The translations under genes were made by a program, and so were the position numbers. From contig NZ_CP114978.1 in assembly GCF_027498035.1 (NCBI RefSeq), positions 3,162,001 through 3,226,000 on the forward strand: a stretch of 64,000 nucleotides of DNA, given 5' to 3'. Below, in pieces: positions 50,100 through 59,924 of this stretch (the stretch's first letter is position 1; each line of letters starts with the position of its first letter). The notes below the pieces were generated by a model. That model was given only the letters and a program-made list of their open reading frames with translations. It did not search any database and had not been told where the DNA came from. Source of the DNA: Pseudoxanthomonas sp. (GTDB lineage: Bacteria > Pseudomonadota > Gammaproteobacteria > Xanthomonadales > Xanthomonadaceae).

Positions 50100-52403
50100 T
50101 CAGTTGCCCGCAGCCGGCACCAGTGTGATCCGATCCAGCACCCACATGTTGGGGCGCGTGTCGCCGGTGAAGAACACGCACAGGTTGGCCTGGCTCGATG
50201 CGTTCTGCAGCGGGATGGTCAGGGTCTGGAAACCGTCGGCGCCCGGATCCTTCGGCAGCGGCAGGCTGCCGATCAGCGCGCCGTCGCAGCCATCGTGGAT
50301 CTCCAGTTCGCCGAACGCGGACTTGGCTTTCTTGAACGTGCGCAGGTGCTCGTCGTGGGCCAGTTCGAAGAAGTAGGGCATGCGGCCGGCGCGCACGGTG
50401 ATGCTGGCGATGCCGGCTAGCGGTGCGTTCTTCCACTCCCAGCACGGGTTGAAGATGTCCACGTTGTAGACCGCACGCGGCCCTTCGCGTGGGCCGTCGT
50501 CTTCCAGTCGCAGCATCAGCGCGCCGGTGCACATGGCCAGCTGTTCGTCGCTGCGCGTGCGTAATGTTTCGGACGTCAGCTGCAGCGTGGTGGCCGGCGC
50601 CAGCGGCTTGTCATCGAAGAACACGGCCGCCTGCAGCGTGGTCGGTATCGGAACCGTCAGCGGTGCGGTGTAGCGTTGCGAATCGGCCTTGGGCGCGCTG
50701 CCATCGGTGGTGTAGCGGATGTCGGCGTAGTCCAGTGGATCGCGCAGCCCCACGGTGGCCTGGTGTCCGTCAGCCGACGGCGTGGTGTCGAACAGCACCT
50801 GGAACGGCGTGCGTGCGTAGCCGATGTGCAGGGCGCGGTAATGCGCCAGCAGGTTGGGCAGGCGCAGCTTGAAACTGTCCAGGTCGCGGCTGGCCTGCGG
50901 CGACCACGCCACCTCGGCAAGCGCGGCGATGCGCGGGAACACTGCATGCTCGACCCGGTCGAAGTTGTGCATATGCTCGGTGAACACGTTGGCCTGCACG
51001 CCGATGATGTGCTGGCGCTGGGCTTCATCCAGTACCGCGGGCACCGGGTCGAAACCGTAGACCTTCTGCAGTGGAATCAGCAGCGGGCGTCCCGGTGGCT
51101 CGGCCGGCGAATCGGTCTGCAGGTAATCGAAATACAGATGGGTCACCGGCGTCATCACGACGTCGTGGCCCTTGCGCGCCGCTTCGATGCCGCCATCGAT
51201 CCCGCGCCAGCTCATCACCGCGGCGCCATCGGGTAGCGGGCCGCCGGCCAGGATCTCATCCCAGCCGATGATGCGTTTCCCGTGCTGGGCCAGGTAGGTG
51301 CCTAGGCGATTGACCATCCAGCCCTGCAGCGCTTCCTCGTCCTTCAGGCCGAGCTGCTTGATCCGGGCCTGCATGTGCTTGGACGTCTTCCAGCTGTCCT
51401 TGACCGCCTCGTCGCCACCGATGTCGAAGAAGGTACCCGGGAATAGCGGGATGACTTCGCCCAGCACGTTCTCCAGGAACGTCATCGTTGATTCGTCGGC
51501 ATTGAACAGATTGGGGAACACGCCAGCGCCATTGGCGACCTGCAGCTGAGGGCGGTCCACGCCCAGCTCCGGATACGCGGCGATCGCCGCGGTGGCGTGG
51601 CCGGGGATGTCGATCTCCGGCACCACGGTGATATGGCGCTGTGCGGCGTAACGCACCACCGCGCGGATCTGGTCCTTGGTGTAGAAGGCGCATTCCTGGA
51701 TCGGCTGGCCGTTCTCGCCGATGCCACCATCGCCCATCGGCACGCGGCAGCCGCCGACCTCGGTCAGCAGCGGGTACTGGTCGATCTGGATGCGCCAGCC
51801 CTGGTCATCAGCCAGGTGCCAGTGGAAGACGTTGAGCTTGTGGATGGCCATCGCATCGAGCAGGCGCTCGACCTCTTCCACGCTCTGGAAGTGCCGCACC
51901 GAATCCAGCATCAAGCCGCGCCAGGCCAGGCGTGGGCGGTCGGTGATCGACACCGAGGCGATCTGCACCGGCGACTGCGCGTTGCCGGCAGGCATCAGCT
52001 GCCACAGGCTCATCGCGCCGTAGAACAGGCCCGCCGACTGCGTGGCGCTGATCTGGATGCGTTCGGGCGTGACCTGCAGCGAATAGGCTTCAGCGCCGCC
52101 AGCAGCGGGCGTGACGATGAACTGGATCGGAGCATCTTCCGCATTGCCGTCTTCGGCCAGTGTCAGCGCCGGTCCACCGCTGTCGTGCAGCAGATCGATG
52201 AACTGCTCGGCGGTCCTGCGTGCGTCTTCGCCCCGCGCGTCGATGGTCATGCCCGGCTGCAGGCTGAAATGCCCTTCGCCTGGCGTGGCCGATTGCGGCG
52301 CAGGGATCAGCGGCAGTGGACTGGCGAAAGCCGGTGCACACACCAGCGACAGGGCCGCCAGCGCGACACGCAGGACGGGACGGAAACAGGCAGGCAGACG
52401 CAT
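50100..52403 (-). CDS. GH20 beta-N-acetylhexosaminidase (third copy)
   Basis: A 767-residue exported GH20 enzyme. ATG at 52403 is favoured by GAGGTG seven bases upstream and gives a signal peptide (LRVALAALSLVCAPAFAS). The barrel has WRGLMLDSVRHF, FHWHLADDQGWR, PEIDIPGHA and the catalytic Asp331-Glu332 of FDIGGDEA. It has the same beta-rich C-terminal region as the copy at 36825, including the near-identical ending MWVLDRITL, so the two are paralogues. It follows receptor 2 leftward after 115 bases and ends 49 bases before the integron cassette. Confidence 0.92.
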   Translation of the reverse strand: MRLPACFRPVLRVALAALSLVCAPAFASPLPLIPAPQSATPGEGHFSLQPGMTIDARGEDARRTAEQFIDLLHDSGGPALTLAEDGNAEDAPIQFIVTPAAGGAEAYSLQVTPERIQISATQSAGLFYGAMSLWQLMPAGNAQSPVQIASVSITDRPRLAWRGLMLDSVRHFQSVEEVERLLDAMAIHKLNVFHWHLADDQGWRIQIDQYPLLTEVGGCRVPMGDGGIGENGQPIQECAFYTKDQIRAVVRYAAQRHITVVPEIDIPGHATAAIAAYPELGVDRPQLQVANGAGVFPNLFNADESTMTFLENVLGEVIPLFPGTFFDIGGDEAVKDSWKTSKHMQARIKQLGLKDEEALQGWMVNRLGTYLAQHGKRIIGWDEILAGGPLPDGAAVMSWRGIDGGIEAARKGHDVVMTPVTHLYFDYLQTDSPAEPPGRPLLIPLQKVYGFDPVPAVLDEAQRQHIIGVQANVFTEHMHNFDRVEHAVFPRIAALAEVAWSPQASRDLDSFKLRLPNLLAHYRALHIGYARTPFQVLFDTTPSADGHQATVGLRDPLDYADIRYTTDGSAPKADSQRYTAPLTVPIPTTLQAAVFFDDKPLAPATTLQLTSETLRTRSDEQLAMCTGALMLRLEDDGPREGPRAVYNVDIFNPCWEWKNAPLAGIASITVRAGRMPYFFELAHDEHLRTFKKAKSAFGELEIHDGCDGALIGSLPLPKDPGADGFQTLTIPLQNASSQANLCVFFTGDTRPNMWVLDRITLVPAAGN

Positions 52404-52518
52404 CGGACACCTCATGCAGGAGCGCGCCGCCAGCGGCACCGCGCATCGTCAAAACAAAGGCGGGCCCGGACATGATCCGGGCCCGCCTGGGGTCAAGCAT
52501 GCAACATCTTGCGGCGGA

Positions 52519-55203
52519 TCAGAACTTCAGGCGGACGTTGAAATAGTACTGCCGGCCATTGTTATAGAACGACGTCGGGATAGCTGCGCTCTGGTAGTAC
52601 TTGATGGTGGGGTCATTGAGGTTCAGGCCGTCTAGGCTGAAGCTAAGCCAGTCGGTGGCCTTGTAGCTCAGCGACGCCGATACCGTGCCCAGGTCATCCT
52701 GGTAATACGGGTTGGCGCCGGACAGGCCAATCAGGAAGGACGATCGACGGGTGTAGCTAACCCGTGCCCCGAAAGTTTCGTTCTCGAAATAGGCGCCGAC
52801 GTTGTAGGTATTCTTTGAGTTGCCCAGCAAGTTGTCGCTACCGTCGGCCCATGTATGGGACGTACTGCCATCTGAGTAGGTGTAATTGGCGTTGACGCCG
52901 AAGTACTCGCCAATGGGCTGCTCATAGGCCACTTCCACGCCATGCACTTTTGCATCGGCATTGATCGGTACTGAAACTTGATAGGCCTCAAGCTGATGGG
53001 TCAGCTCGCTGAACAACATCTGTGTTTCCGTGCCGTAGGCAACGTAGTCCTTCAGGTCCATCGCGAACGCGCCAACCGATACCAGGCCACGTGGCATGAA
53101 ATACCACTCCAGGTTCGCATCGAAGTTGGTGGAAATGACTGGCTTCAACTTTGGATTTCCGCCGCCGCCAGTCTTGTTCAGATCCGAGCCCCAGCTCGAA
53201 GTACCAAGTGCCGAGTAATCTGGCAGGGTCTGCGTTTGCGAAGCGGCGAATCGCAACACCAAGTCATCGGAGAGATTGAGTTTGAGATTCGCGCTGGGTA
53301 GCAGGCGGCTGTGTTTGTTGTTGGTGGGTTTGCGGATCCAATTGCCGAACAGACTCGAGACATCGGCATTGGTCGGATCGGAGACGGACTGGTAGCTGTC
53401 GATGTCTTGGTCGATGTTGACGTAGCGCAGGCCGATGTTGCCGCTCCAGATATCACTGGTGAAGTTGGCCTGGACGTAAGCGGCCAGATTCTTCTCTTTC
53501 ACCTTCCACTCTGCGCCGTAGTTATGACGCCCAGTCGGCCCGTCGTTATCGGACAACCAGGTCGAGTTGGCGAGGATGGCATCCTTCAGCGCACCCGGCG
53601 TGTAGTACCACACGTCCCGCGGAAAGTTTCCGCCGATGCCATCCGCGAACCCGCTCGGATAGTTTCCCGTCGCGCCGCCCTGCAACGCGGACCAGATATC
53701 GCCTGGCGAGGCGCCTTCCGGGGATAGCGCTTTGCGTTCGTGATCGGCATAGCGCGCGCCAAAATCCACGGAGGACAGCAGGCCGGCGTCGAAATACTGG
53801 GTGAAGTCGGCCGTGAACCAATCCTCGTCGTCCTTGGCTGTTACTTCCTGGTTGCCCCACGTGCCGAAGCTGGTGACGCCTGCCGGCGAGATGTCGCCGC
53901 CGACGTTCCAGTCGAGCGGAGACCCAGCGCCATGCGTGGCCCAGTTGGCGCCGCCGCCATCGGCCAGCGTGACTTCGGCAATGAACTGGCGTGGGGTCGA
54001 ACCTGTTGCGCTGGTGGTACCGGCCTGGAATTTGGATGTCAGGCTGTCGGTGATCTTCCAGTCGGCATCTAACGTGATGTAGTTGCTCTTGGATTTTGCT
54101 TCGCGATAGATCATGTCATAGACGGCATACGGCGTGCCGGCCACGCCGGCGTAGCTGGCGTTACTAAGCACGCCATCGGTCACCGTGTAGCCCGGGTCCG
54201 GCGCTTGGCTCTTGGCGAAGTTGCCGCTCCACATCATGAAGTTGCGGTTGTAATTGTTGGCCTTCATGTCCGAGCTGAAGCCGCTGAGACCCAGCGTCAG
54301 GTCATCGTTGGGCTTGAACTGGAATTCCACCAGGCCACCCTTGCGGTCGCGCGTCTGCTCGAACAGCGTCGAGCCCACCAGTCCGGGGACGTAGACGCCG
54401 ATCAGGTCTGGATTGGTGGCGGCGACCGGGTCGGTCGCCGTGATCTGGGAGAAACCGCCTGGGATCTCCTGTGCCTCGCGGCGCAGTTCGCGCTTCTGTT
54501 TGAATGCCTGCACCGTCACACCGAAAGTGCCCTGGTCATTCTTGTAGTTGAACAGGCCCGACAGCTGCGGATCCGTGCTTTCGGCCTGGTCAGAGTAGAC
54601 CGCGCCGATGGAGGCTTCGGCGGTGATCTTCTTTGCGAAATCCAGCGGTTTGCGAGTGATGATGTTGACCGTGCCGGTAGCGCCGCCGTCCTGAAGTTTG
54701 GCTTCGGATGACTTGTGGACCTCGACCGAACCCACCAGCTCGGCGGGCAGTAGGGTATAGCTGACGCTACGGCCGACATTGCCACCCTGGCTGAGCACGA
54801 ACCAGTCGGCCGAACCAACGCTGTGGCCGTTGATCAGGGTCTGGGTCAGGCTGGGGCTGGTGCCGCGCAGGCTCACGCGGTCAGCTTCGTCGAAGCCGCC
54901 TTCGTCGGCACTGGACGAGCTGATGTTCACGCCAGGCAGTCGCTGCAGGGTGTCGGCCACGTTGTGGGCCGGTAGCTTGCCGACATCCTCGGCGGTGACG
55001 ACTTCGATGCGGGCGTTGGCTTCGCGCTTGGTATCAAGTGATTTTTCCATCGAGCCGCGAATACCGGTCACCACGATGGTGTCCAGGTTGGTGGCATCGG
55101 TGGCCGTGCTGGTGGACTGGCTGCTGTCAGCCTGCTGTGCCTGTGCCGCGAAGGTCAGGCTTGTCAGGATGGCCACGCTGAGGAGGGATTTCTTGCAGTT
55201 CAT
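52519..55203 (-). CDS. TonB-dependent receptor 2 (Xanthomonas/Caulobacter type)
   Basis: An 894-residue outer-membrane receptor with a signal peptide (MNCKKSLLSVAILTSLTFAAQA), TonB box region (LDTIVVTGIRGSMEKSLDTKRE), plug domain with VADTLQRLPGVNISSSS and RGTSPSLTQTLING, and a barrel ending in VRLKF. The ENTIATETRGSM-like and LPAELVGSVEVHKS motifs mark the family often seen in Xanthomonas/Caulobacter carbohydrate loci. It lies between glucokinase 2 and GH20 copy 3 in a leftward operon, so it probably imports GlcNAc-containing oligosaccharides. ATG at 55203 has GGGGAAG upstream. Confidence 0.94.
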   Translation of the reverse strand: MNCKKSLLSVAILTSLTFAAQAQQADSSQSTSTATDATNLDTIVVTGIRGSMEKSLDTKREANARIEVVTAEDVGKLPAHNVADTLQRLPGVNISSSSADEGGFDEADRVSLRGTSPSLTQTLINGHSVGSADWFVLSQGGNVGRSVSYTLLPAELVGSVEVHKSSEAKLQDGGATGTVNIITRKPLDFAKKITAEASIGAVYSDQAESTDPQLSGLFNYKNDQGTFGVTVQAFKQKRELRREAQEIPGGFSQITATDPVAATNPDLIGVYVPGLVGSTLFEQTRDRKGGLVEFQFKPNDDLTLGLSGFSSDMKANNYNRNFMMWSGNFAKSQAPDPGYTVTDGVLSNASYAGVAGTPYAVYDMIYREAKSKSNYITLDADWKITDSLTSKFQAGTTSATGSTPRQFIAEVTLADGGGANWATHGAGSPLDWNVGGDISPAGVTSFGTWGNQEVTAKDDEDWFTADFTQYFDAGLLSSVDFGARYADHERKALSPEGASPGDIWSALQGGATGNYPSGFADGIGGNFPRDVWYYTPGALKDAILANSTWLSDNDGPTGRHNYGAEWKVKEKNLAAYVQANFTSDIWSGNIGLRYVNIDQDIDSYQSVSDPTNADVSSLFGNWIRKPTNNKHSRLLPSANLKLNLSDDLVLRFAASQTQTLPDYSALGTSSWGSDLNKTGGGGNPKLKPVISTNFDANLEWYFMPRGLVSVGAFAMDLKDYVAYGTETQMLFSELTHQLEAYQVSVPINADAKVHGVEVAYEQPIGEYFGVNANYTYSDGSTSHTWADGSDNLLGNSKNTYNVGAYFENETFGARVSYTRRSSFLIGLSGANPYYQDDLGTVSASLSYKATDWLSFSLDGLNLNDPTIKYYQSAAIPTSFYNNGRQYYFNVRLKF

Positions 55204-55351
55204 GATGCTTCCCCGAAGAGTTTGTTGGGTTGTGGCAGTGGGCTGCCAGGCCTGTACGTCGTTGCGGTCCTGCAATGTCGAAACAAACTTGTTGCGTGCT
55301 GCGGTGCCGAATGTCCCGACCAGCAAAAGCCGCGGGCGGCCTTCGATGACT

Positions 55352-56347
55352 TCAGTGCGGTGCGGCGGTCTGGCCCAGATACCAGTTGGCGGCGCCCAGG
55401 ACGCCCAGCTGCCCGTGCTCGACCAGTCGCACGGGAATGCGCTCCAGCGCAGCTCGCATCGGCCCCTTGTTGAGGAAGCGTTCGACGAAGCTGCTCTGCA
55501 GCAGGAACTCACGGATGCGCGGCAGGATGCCGCCGGCCAGATAGATGCTGCCGGTGATGCCGTATAGCAGGGCCATGTCGCCCACGGTGCTGCCCAGCAG
55601 GCCACAGAACACGTCCAGTGCTTCGCGGGCCAGCGGGTCATCGCCGGCCGTTGCGGCGGCGGTGATCGCATCGGGTGCGGTATGCATCGGCGTGACGCCG
55701 CGCACTTCGCACAGGGCGGTATAGAGGTTGAGCAGGCCGGGGCCGGACAGCGCATGTTCGACCGGAACGTGCGAGCGCTTTTTCAGCATCTGGCCCAGCA
55801 GCGCCAATTCGAGTTCGGTGCCCACGCTCAGTGCGGCCTGGCCGGCTTCGGTTGCCAGCACGGTGGCGCTGCGGCCGGTGGGAATCCAGACCGCGCCGCC
55901 CAGGCCGGTCCCCGGACCAAGCACCAGGGTCGGGCCACGCTCGGAGACATGTTTCGGGCCGGTCAGGCGCAGCACTTCCTGGTCGCCCACCAGCGCGGCG
56001 GCGTATGCGACAGCTTCGAAATCGTTGACCAGGCGCAGGTCATCCAGGCCCAGTTCGCCCTGGATTTCGCGCGGTGACAGACGCCAGGGCAAGTTGGCGG
56101 TGATCACCGTGCCGTCCTCCATGGGAAAGCCGGCGCTGGCGATCACGCCGCGGCTGACGCGTGTGCCGTCCAGTCCGCCGATGAAGTCGCCAATGATCTG
56201 CGCCAGGCCCGGGAACGCCGCGCAGGCGTACTTGCGATAGCTGAGGATTTCGACCGGCTGCAGGTCCTTGCCGGTTGGGCGCACCAGTCCAAGCCGGACA
56301 TGCGTGCCGCCGACATCGGCCGCGATGAAGGGCGCTGCGTCGCTCAT
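55352..56347 (-). CDS. Glucokinase-family sugar kinase (copy 2)
   Basis: A 331-residue Glk-family kinase (FIAADVGGTHVRLGL at 7-21, LVLGPGTGLGGAVW, GSIYLAGGILP). It shares most of its length with copy 1, including the shared C-terminal RMRAALERIPVRLVEHGQLG core, so the two are recent paralogues. ATG at 56347 has AGGAA upstream and the sequence begins directly at the family start, without the extension of copy 1. It heads the operon glk2-receptor 2-GH20 and is preceded by a perfect operator palindrome at 56457-56472. GlcNAc or glucose is the likely substrate. Confidence 0.9.
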   Translation of the reverse strand: MSDAAPFIAADVGGTHVRLGLVRPTGKDLQPVEILSYRKYACAAFPGLAQIIGDFIGGLDGTRVSRGVIASAGFPMEDGTVITANLPWRLSPREIQGELGLDDLRLVNDFEAVAYAAALVGDQEVLRLTGPKHVSERGPTLVLGPGTGLGGAVWIPTGRSATVLATEAGQAALSVGTELELALLGQMLKKRSHVPVEHALSGPGLLNLYTALCEVRGVTPMHTAPDAITAAATAGDDPLAREALDVFCGLLGSTVGDMALLYGITGSIYLAGGILPRIREFLLQSSFVERFLNKGPMRAALERIPVRLVEHGQLGVLGAANWYLGQTAAPH

Positions 56348-56456
56348 GGGCGTTCCTGTGGACGGTAAGGCTTGGGCGAGCACGTCTTTCCCCGGACTGA
56401 TACAGCGCCATGGGCGCAACCGCGGCGCCCCGTTATGTTTCGAGTCTGTGACGCGT

Positions 56457-56472
56457 TTGACAACGTTGTCAA
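56457..56472. promoter_or_regulatory. Perfect operator palindrome upstream of glucokinase 2
   Basis: TTGACAACGTTGTCAA is a perfect 16-base palindrome with the central CG typical of LacI-family operators. It lies 110 bases upstream of glucokinase 2. It is the best copy of the TGACAACGTTGTCA motif repeated in both divergent regions of this island and resembles published LacI-type GlcNAc repressor sites. Confidence 0.8.
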
Positions 56473-56699
56473 CACGTCGCCATGAAATTTGTATCGGGAA
56501 GATCTGTGCATCTGATAAACGGCTCCGGGCAGGGGTGTATGGGTTTTCATTGGGTCTTTTGTTCTTAAGTGATTGATTGGAATTGAATATTTCTACCCGC
56601 ATGCGCCAAGGCGAATGGACGGGTGGTGCCAGGAGAATTTCCTCTCCTGCCAGATCAGGCCCTGTTTAGTGGGTTTTGTTAGTGGTTTCCTGGTGGTCT

Positions 56700-56715
56700 T
56701 ATGACAACGTTGGAC
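56700..56715. promoter_or_regulatory. Operator-like half site with possible promoter overlap
   Basis: TGACAACGTTGG at 56702-56713 keeps the left half of the palindrome and departs in the right half. TTGTTA (56676-56681) and TATGAC (56700-56705) with an 18-base spacer could form a weak rightward promoter that this site overlaps. A second partial site, TCGTTGTCA, lies at 56799-56807. Confidence 0.5.
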
Positions 56716-56870
56716 GCACACTGTCGTGTATGACAGGGCGCTAAGCCGGTGGCGTGGTCAGTGGCGCAAATAAAAATAAATAAAATCAGCTAGATATATC
56801 GTTGTCAGTGCCTTGGCTCATCCGTGCGACAGGCGCGAAATACGGCGGCACAGAGAATTCTTACAGACCG

Positions 56871-56899
56871 TTGACAAAACATTTTTAATACCATATCAA
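56871..56899 (+). promoter_or_regulatory. Candidate sigma-70 promoter of receptor 3
   Basis: TTGACA (56871-56876), a 17-base AT-rich spacer and TATCAA (56894-56899). The predicted start near 56906 leaves a leader of about 230 bases to the GTG at 57139. Confidence 0.6.
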
Positions 56900-57138
56900 T
56901 GCTTTCACGCGATTGGTATGCAAACCAATGTCGCGTCGCAGCAGGGGAAAACACGGGTGTCCGGGCGTCTTCGGGGAAGGGGTCGACGCGGGCTCCGGCA
57001 CAGCAACCACAGAGCACGTGGGCCTTCGTGGCGGTCTTGACCGCGATGCGGGGGCAGGCCTGGGAGGCCTGTAGGGCGGGGTGCCCCGTGAATGCATTCG
57101 ACCTGTCGTCTCCAACGCCATCCATTCGAGGAACAGCC

Positions 57139-59838
57139 GTGAGCCGTAGTCCCAACCCCATAGCGATTTCCCTGCTGGCCGCCGCGATCGGCGCCAGTCT
57201 TTTCGTTCCCGCCCAGTCGGCCGGCGCGCAGGAAGCTGCGGTTTCCGCAACATCCGCCGATGACCTGTCGGCCAAGACGCTGGACTCGGTCACGGTGACC
57301 TCTAGTTTCCAGAAGAGCCTGGATACCGCGCTAGACAAGAAGCGCGACGACACCCGCATGACCGACGGCATCTCGTCCGAGGACATCGGCAAGTTTCCGT
57401 CCGAGAACATCGCCGAGGCCATCCAGCGCATTCCCGGCGTACAGATCTCCAGCATCAACGGCCGTGGTTCGACCATCAGCATCCGTGGCCTTGGCCCGCA
57501 GTACGCGCTGACTACCATCAACGGGCAGACCTTCAAGAGTGCGGACTTCACCGACGGATTCCGCTTCGACATCATCCAGCCGGAGCTGGCTGCCGCCGTC
57601 GATGTGATCAAGTCGCCGACTGCCGATATGGACGCCGGCGGGCTGTCCGGGACGGTGAATATCGAGACCGTCAAGCCGCTGGATTACAAGGAGCCCAAGC
57701 TGATCGTGTCTGCGACGGGCCAGTATTCCGATTCAGTGGGCGGCACGCCGACGGGCAAGTACGTCGGCACCTACATCGACAAGTTCAAGGTCGGTGATGG
57801 TGAGTTGGGCGTGTTCCTCAATGCGGGTTACCAGAAGCTCAAGGACCGCGCGGACTATTTCTGGATCGATCGCTGGGGCACCAAGACCTACAACGGCGAG
57901 TCGGTGATCACTCCGACGCGCACGCGGTTCCGCCGGATCGACCGCGAAACCGAGCGCAAGATGTTCAATGGCGCGCTGCAGTGGAGGCCGGGTGACGACT
58001 TCGAAACCGGCTTGACCTTCATCTATTCCAAGGACAAGACCGAGAACGACATCAAGCAGCAGGTATTCCTGCTGAGCTCGGGCACCGAAACCGTGCTGGC
58101 GGCGGCCAATGGCTACGCCACCAAGGTGCAGGCCGACAACTACACGCTGGAAAACAACCGCCAGCTGGAAGAGCACAACTGGCTTTCGGAAATGGTGACC
58201 TGGGACTTCAAGTGGACCCCGGGCGACTGGACCGTCACCGGCGCAGCCAACCACGCGCTGGGCAAGACCCATGAAAGCGAGGCCGCGGTCATCGTCGGCG
58301 TGCCGGTGGGCCAGAGCATCCTGGACATCAGCGATGCATCCAGCCCCTCTTTCAGCACCTCCAATGATTTGACCGACGGCAGCCTGTACGACGCGGCCAC
58401 GCTGGCCGGCGGACGCAATCAGTACCCGAATGGCGCGATCAAGCGGCTGCGCAACCAGGAAGATTCGCTGCAGCTTGATGGCCTGCGTTACCTGGGCTGG
58501 GGTTGGCTGGACTCGGTCAAGGTGGGTGCGAAATATCGGCGCGAGACCCTTTATCGCGACGTCTGGCGCCATGACCGCCTGACCGATGCGGACATTGCCT
58601 CGCTGCCGACCATGTCCAGCTCCGGACAGGTGGCGTCGGGCTTCCTGGATGGCGAATACGACATCCAGCATTCCTTCATCATTCCCAACCTGAGCGCGTA
58701 CGCGGCCGCCCTGGCGGCAGAAGGCGAGGTGGTGCCGAACCTGTTCGTCCCGCAGAGCAGCTACTACATCACCAACACGATCAAGTCGGCCTATGCGATG
58801 GCCAACATCGATACCGACCTGGGCTCGATGCGGCTGCGTGGCAACGTCGGCCTGCGCTACGAGGACACCAGTCGCGAGACCAAGACCTACCTGACCTCCG
58901 AATCGGATCTGGACGAGGGCGAGGTCTACAACATCGAGGGCACCGCGCAGTCCACCTACGACTATCGCAACTGGTTGCCCAGCCTGAACATGGTGCTGGA
59001 GTTGCGTCCGGACCTGCTGCTGCGTGCATCGGCAGCCAAGGTGTTGGTCCGGCCGATCCTGACCAGCAGCACGGCGATCGCCACGACCGAATCCACCGCA
59101 GAGGGCGCCGGCGGCGTCGTGACCCACGAAGTCTCTCTGGGCCAGACCGATCTGAAGGCGCTCACCGCCAACCAGGCCGATCTGTCGCTGGAGTGGTACT
59201 ACCAGGGCGGCGCGCTGACGGCCAACGGCTTCTACAAGGCCATCAAGAATGGCACCTACAACCGCAGCAACTTCTGCCTGGACAGCTACAACGGTGTCTC
59301 CATCATCCAGCAGAGCGATGGAACATGCCTGGGAAGCAACGACGAGGCCTATGAATTCAGCCAGACCCTCAACAGTCCCGACGTCAATCGCCTCAAGGGC
59401 TACGAGCTGGCCTGGACCCAGTCGCTGGATGCCTGGCTGCCGGTCAATGGTTTCGGCGTGACCGCCAACTACACGCGGGTCATCCCCAGCTACAAGGCCG
59501 ATTACGTCATCAGCAACCTGTCGGAGAAGACCTGGAATGCGACCGCCTACTGGGAGAACGCGATGTTCAGTGCGCGGGTTTCGGCCACGCACCGCAGCGA
59601 GTACTACCAGACCAAGTCCGATAGCTTCTTCGCTTATGCGGGCCACCAGATGAAGGCGCGCACCCAGCTCGATGGGGCCCTGGGTTACCGCCCCAACGAC
59701 ACGCTCAGCTTCACCCTGGGGCTGGTGAACATCACCAATGAGCGTGAAGAGGCGTACTACCAGGTGAGCGACGTGTGGCAGATGACCGGCGTCACCGGGC
59801 GCAGCTACTACCTGACCGCGCAGTGGAACATCTGGTAA
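57139..59838 (+). CDS. TonB-dependent receptor 3 (Xanthomonas/Caulobacter type)
   Basis: An 899-residue outer-membrane receptor. GTG at 57139 is preferred over upstream frames because GAGGAA lies five bases before it and a signal peptide follows (NPIAISLLAAAIGASLFVPAQSAGA). The TonB-box region (LDSVTVTSSFQKSLDTALDKKRD), plug (IAEAIQRIPGVQISSING, SIRGLGPQYALTTINGQ, LSGTVNIETVKPLD) and a C-terminal barrel ending in aromatic Trp (LTAQWNIW) are clear. It leads the group GH89-nagX and probably imports alpha-GlcNAc-containing glycans. It is divergent from glucokinase 2 and shares its operator region. Confidence 0.94.
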   Translation: MSRSPNPIAISLLAAAIGASLFVPAQSAGAQEAAVSATSADDLSAKTLDSVTVTSSFQKSLDTALDKKRDDTRMTDGISSEDIGKFPSENIAEAIQRIPGVQISSINGRGSTISIRGLGPQYALTTINGQTFKSADFTDGFRFDIIQPELAAAVDVIKSPTADMDAGGLSGTVNIETVKPLDYKEPKLIVSATGQYSDSVGGTPTGKYVGTYIDKFKVGDGELGVFLNAGYQKLKDRADYFWIDRWGTKTYNGESVITPTRTRFRRIDRETERKMFNGALQWRPGDDFETGLTFIYSKDKTENDIKQQVFLLSSGTETVLAAANGYATKVQADNYTLENNRQLEEHNWLSEMVTWDFKWTPGDWTVTGAANHALGKTHESEAAVIVGVPVGQSILDISDASSPSFSTSNDLTDGSLYDAATLAGGRNQYPNGAIKRLRNQEDSLQLDGLRYLGWGWLDSVKVGAKYRRETLYRDVWRHDRLTDADIASLPTMSSSGQVASGFLDGEYDIQHSFIIPNLSAYAAALAAEGEVVPNLFVPQSSYYITNTIKSAYAMANIDTDLGSMRLRGNVGLRYEDTSRETKTYLTSESDLDEGEVYNIEGTAQSTYDYRNWLPSLNMVLELRPDLLLRASAAKVLVRPILTSSTAIATTESTAEGAGGVVTHEVSLGQTDLKALTANQADLSLEWYYQGGALTANGFYKAIKNGTYNRSNFCLDSYNGVSIIQQSDGTCLGSNDEAYEFSQTLNSPDVNRLKGYELAWTQSLDAWLPVNGFGVTANYTRVIPSYKADYVISNLSEKTWNATAYWENAMFSARVSATHRSEYYQTKSDSFFAYAGHQMKARTQLDGALGYRPNDTLSFTLGLVNITNEREEAYYQVSDVWQMTGVTGRSYYLTAQWNIW

Positions 59839-59851
59839 CTACGATAAGCGT

Positions 59852-59880
59852 GCGGCGATCCTTAGGGGTCGCCGCATCTT
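59852..59880 (+). terminator. Hairpin between receptor 3 and GH89
   Basis: GCGGCGA (59852-59858) pairs with TCGCCGC (59869-59875) across a 10-base loop that can pair further, followed by ATCTTCTT. It may be a partial terminator giving less GH89 than receptor transcript. Confidence 0.6.
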
Positions 59881-59924
59881 CTTGGATTACCGTTTCCCGT
59901 CAGTTGCGGTTGTTGGAGTAAAGA

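Larger units (their letters stand above)
56348..57138. other. Divergent regulatory region between glucokinase 2 and receptor 3
   Basis: About 790 bases without a gene, more AT-rich than the coding DNA. It holds a perfect palindromic operator (56457-56472), two weaker operator-like sites (56702-56715 and 56793-56807), a sigma-70-like promoter (56871-56899) and a leader of about 230 bases before the GTG of receptor 3. Long open frames here lack any protein-like features. No RNA gene is recognised. Confidence 0.75.

Noticed and set aside
56899..57138. N-terminal extension of receptor 3 from an ATG at 56899
   Set aside because: It overlaps the predicted -10 element and would put 80 unrelated residues before a clean signal peptide. 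GTG 57139 with GAGGAA is better.
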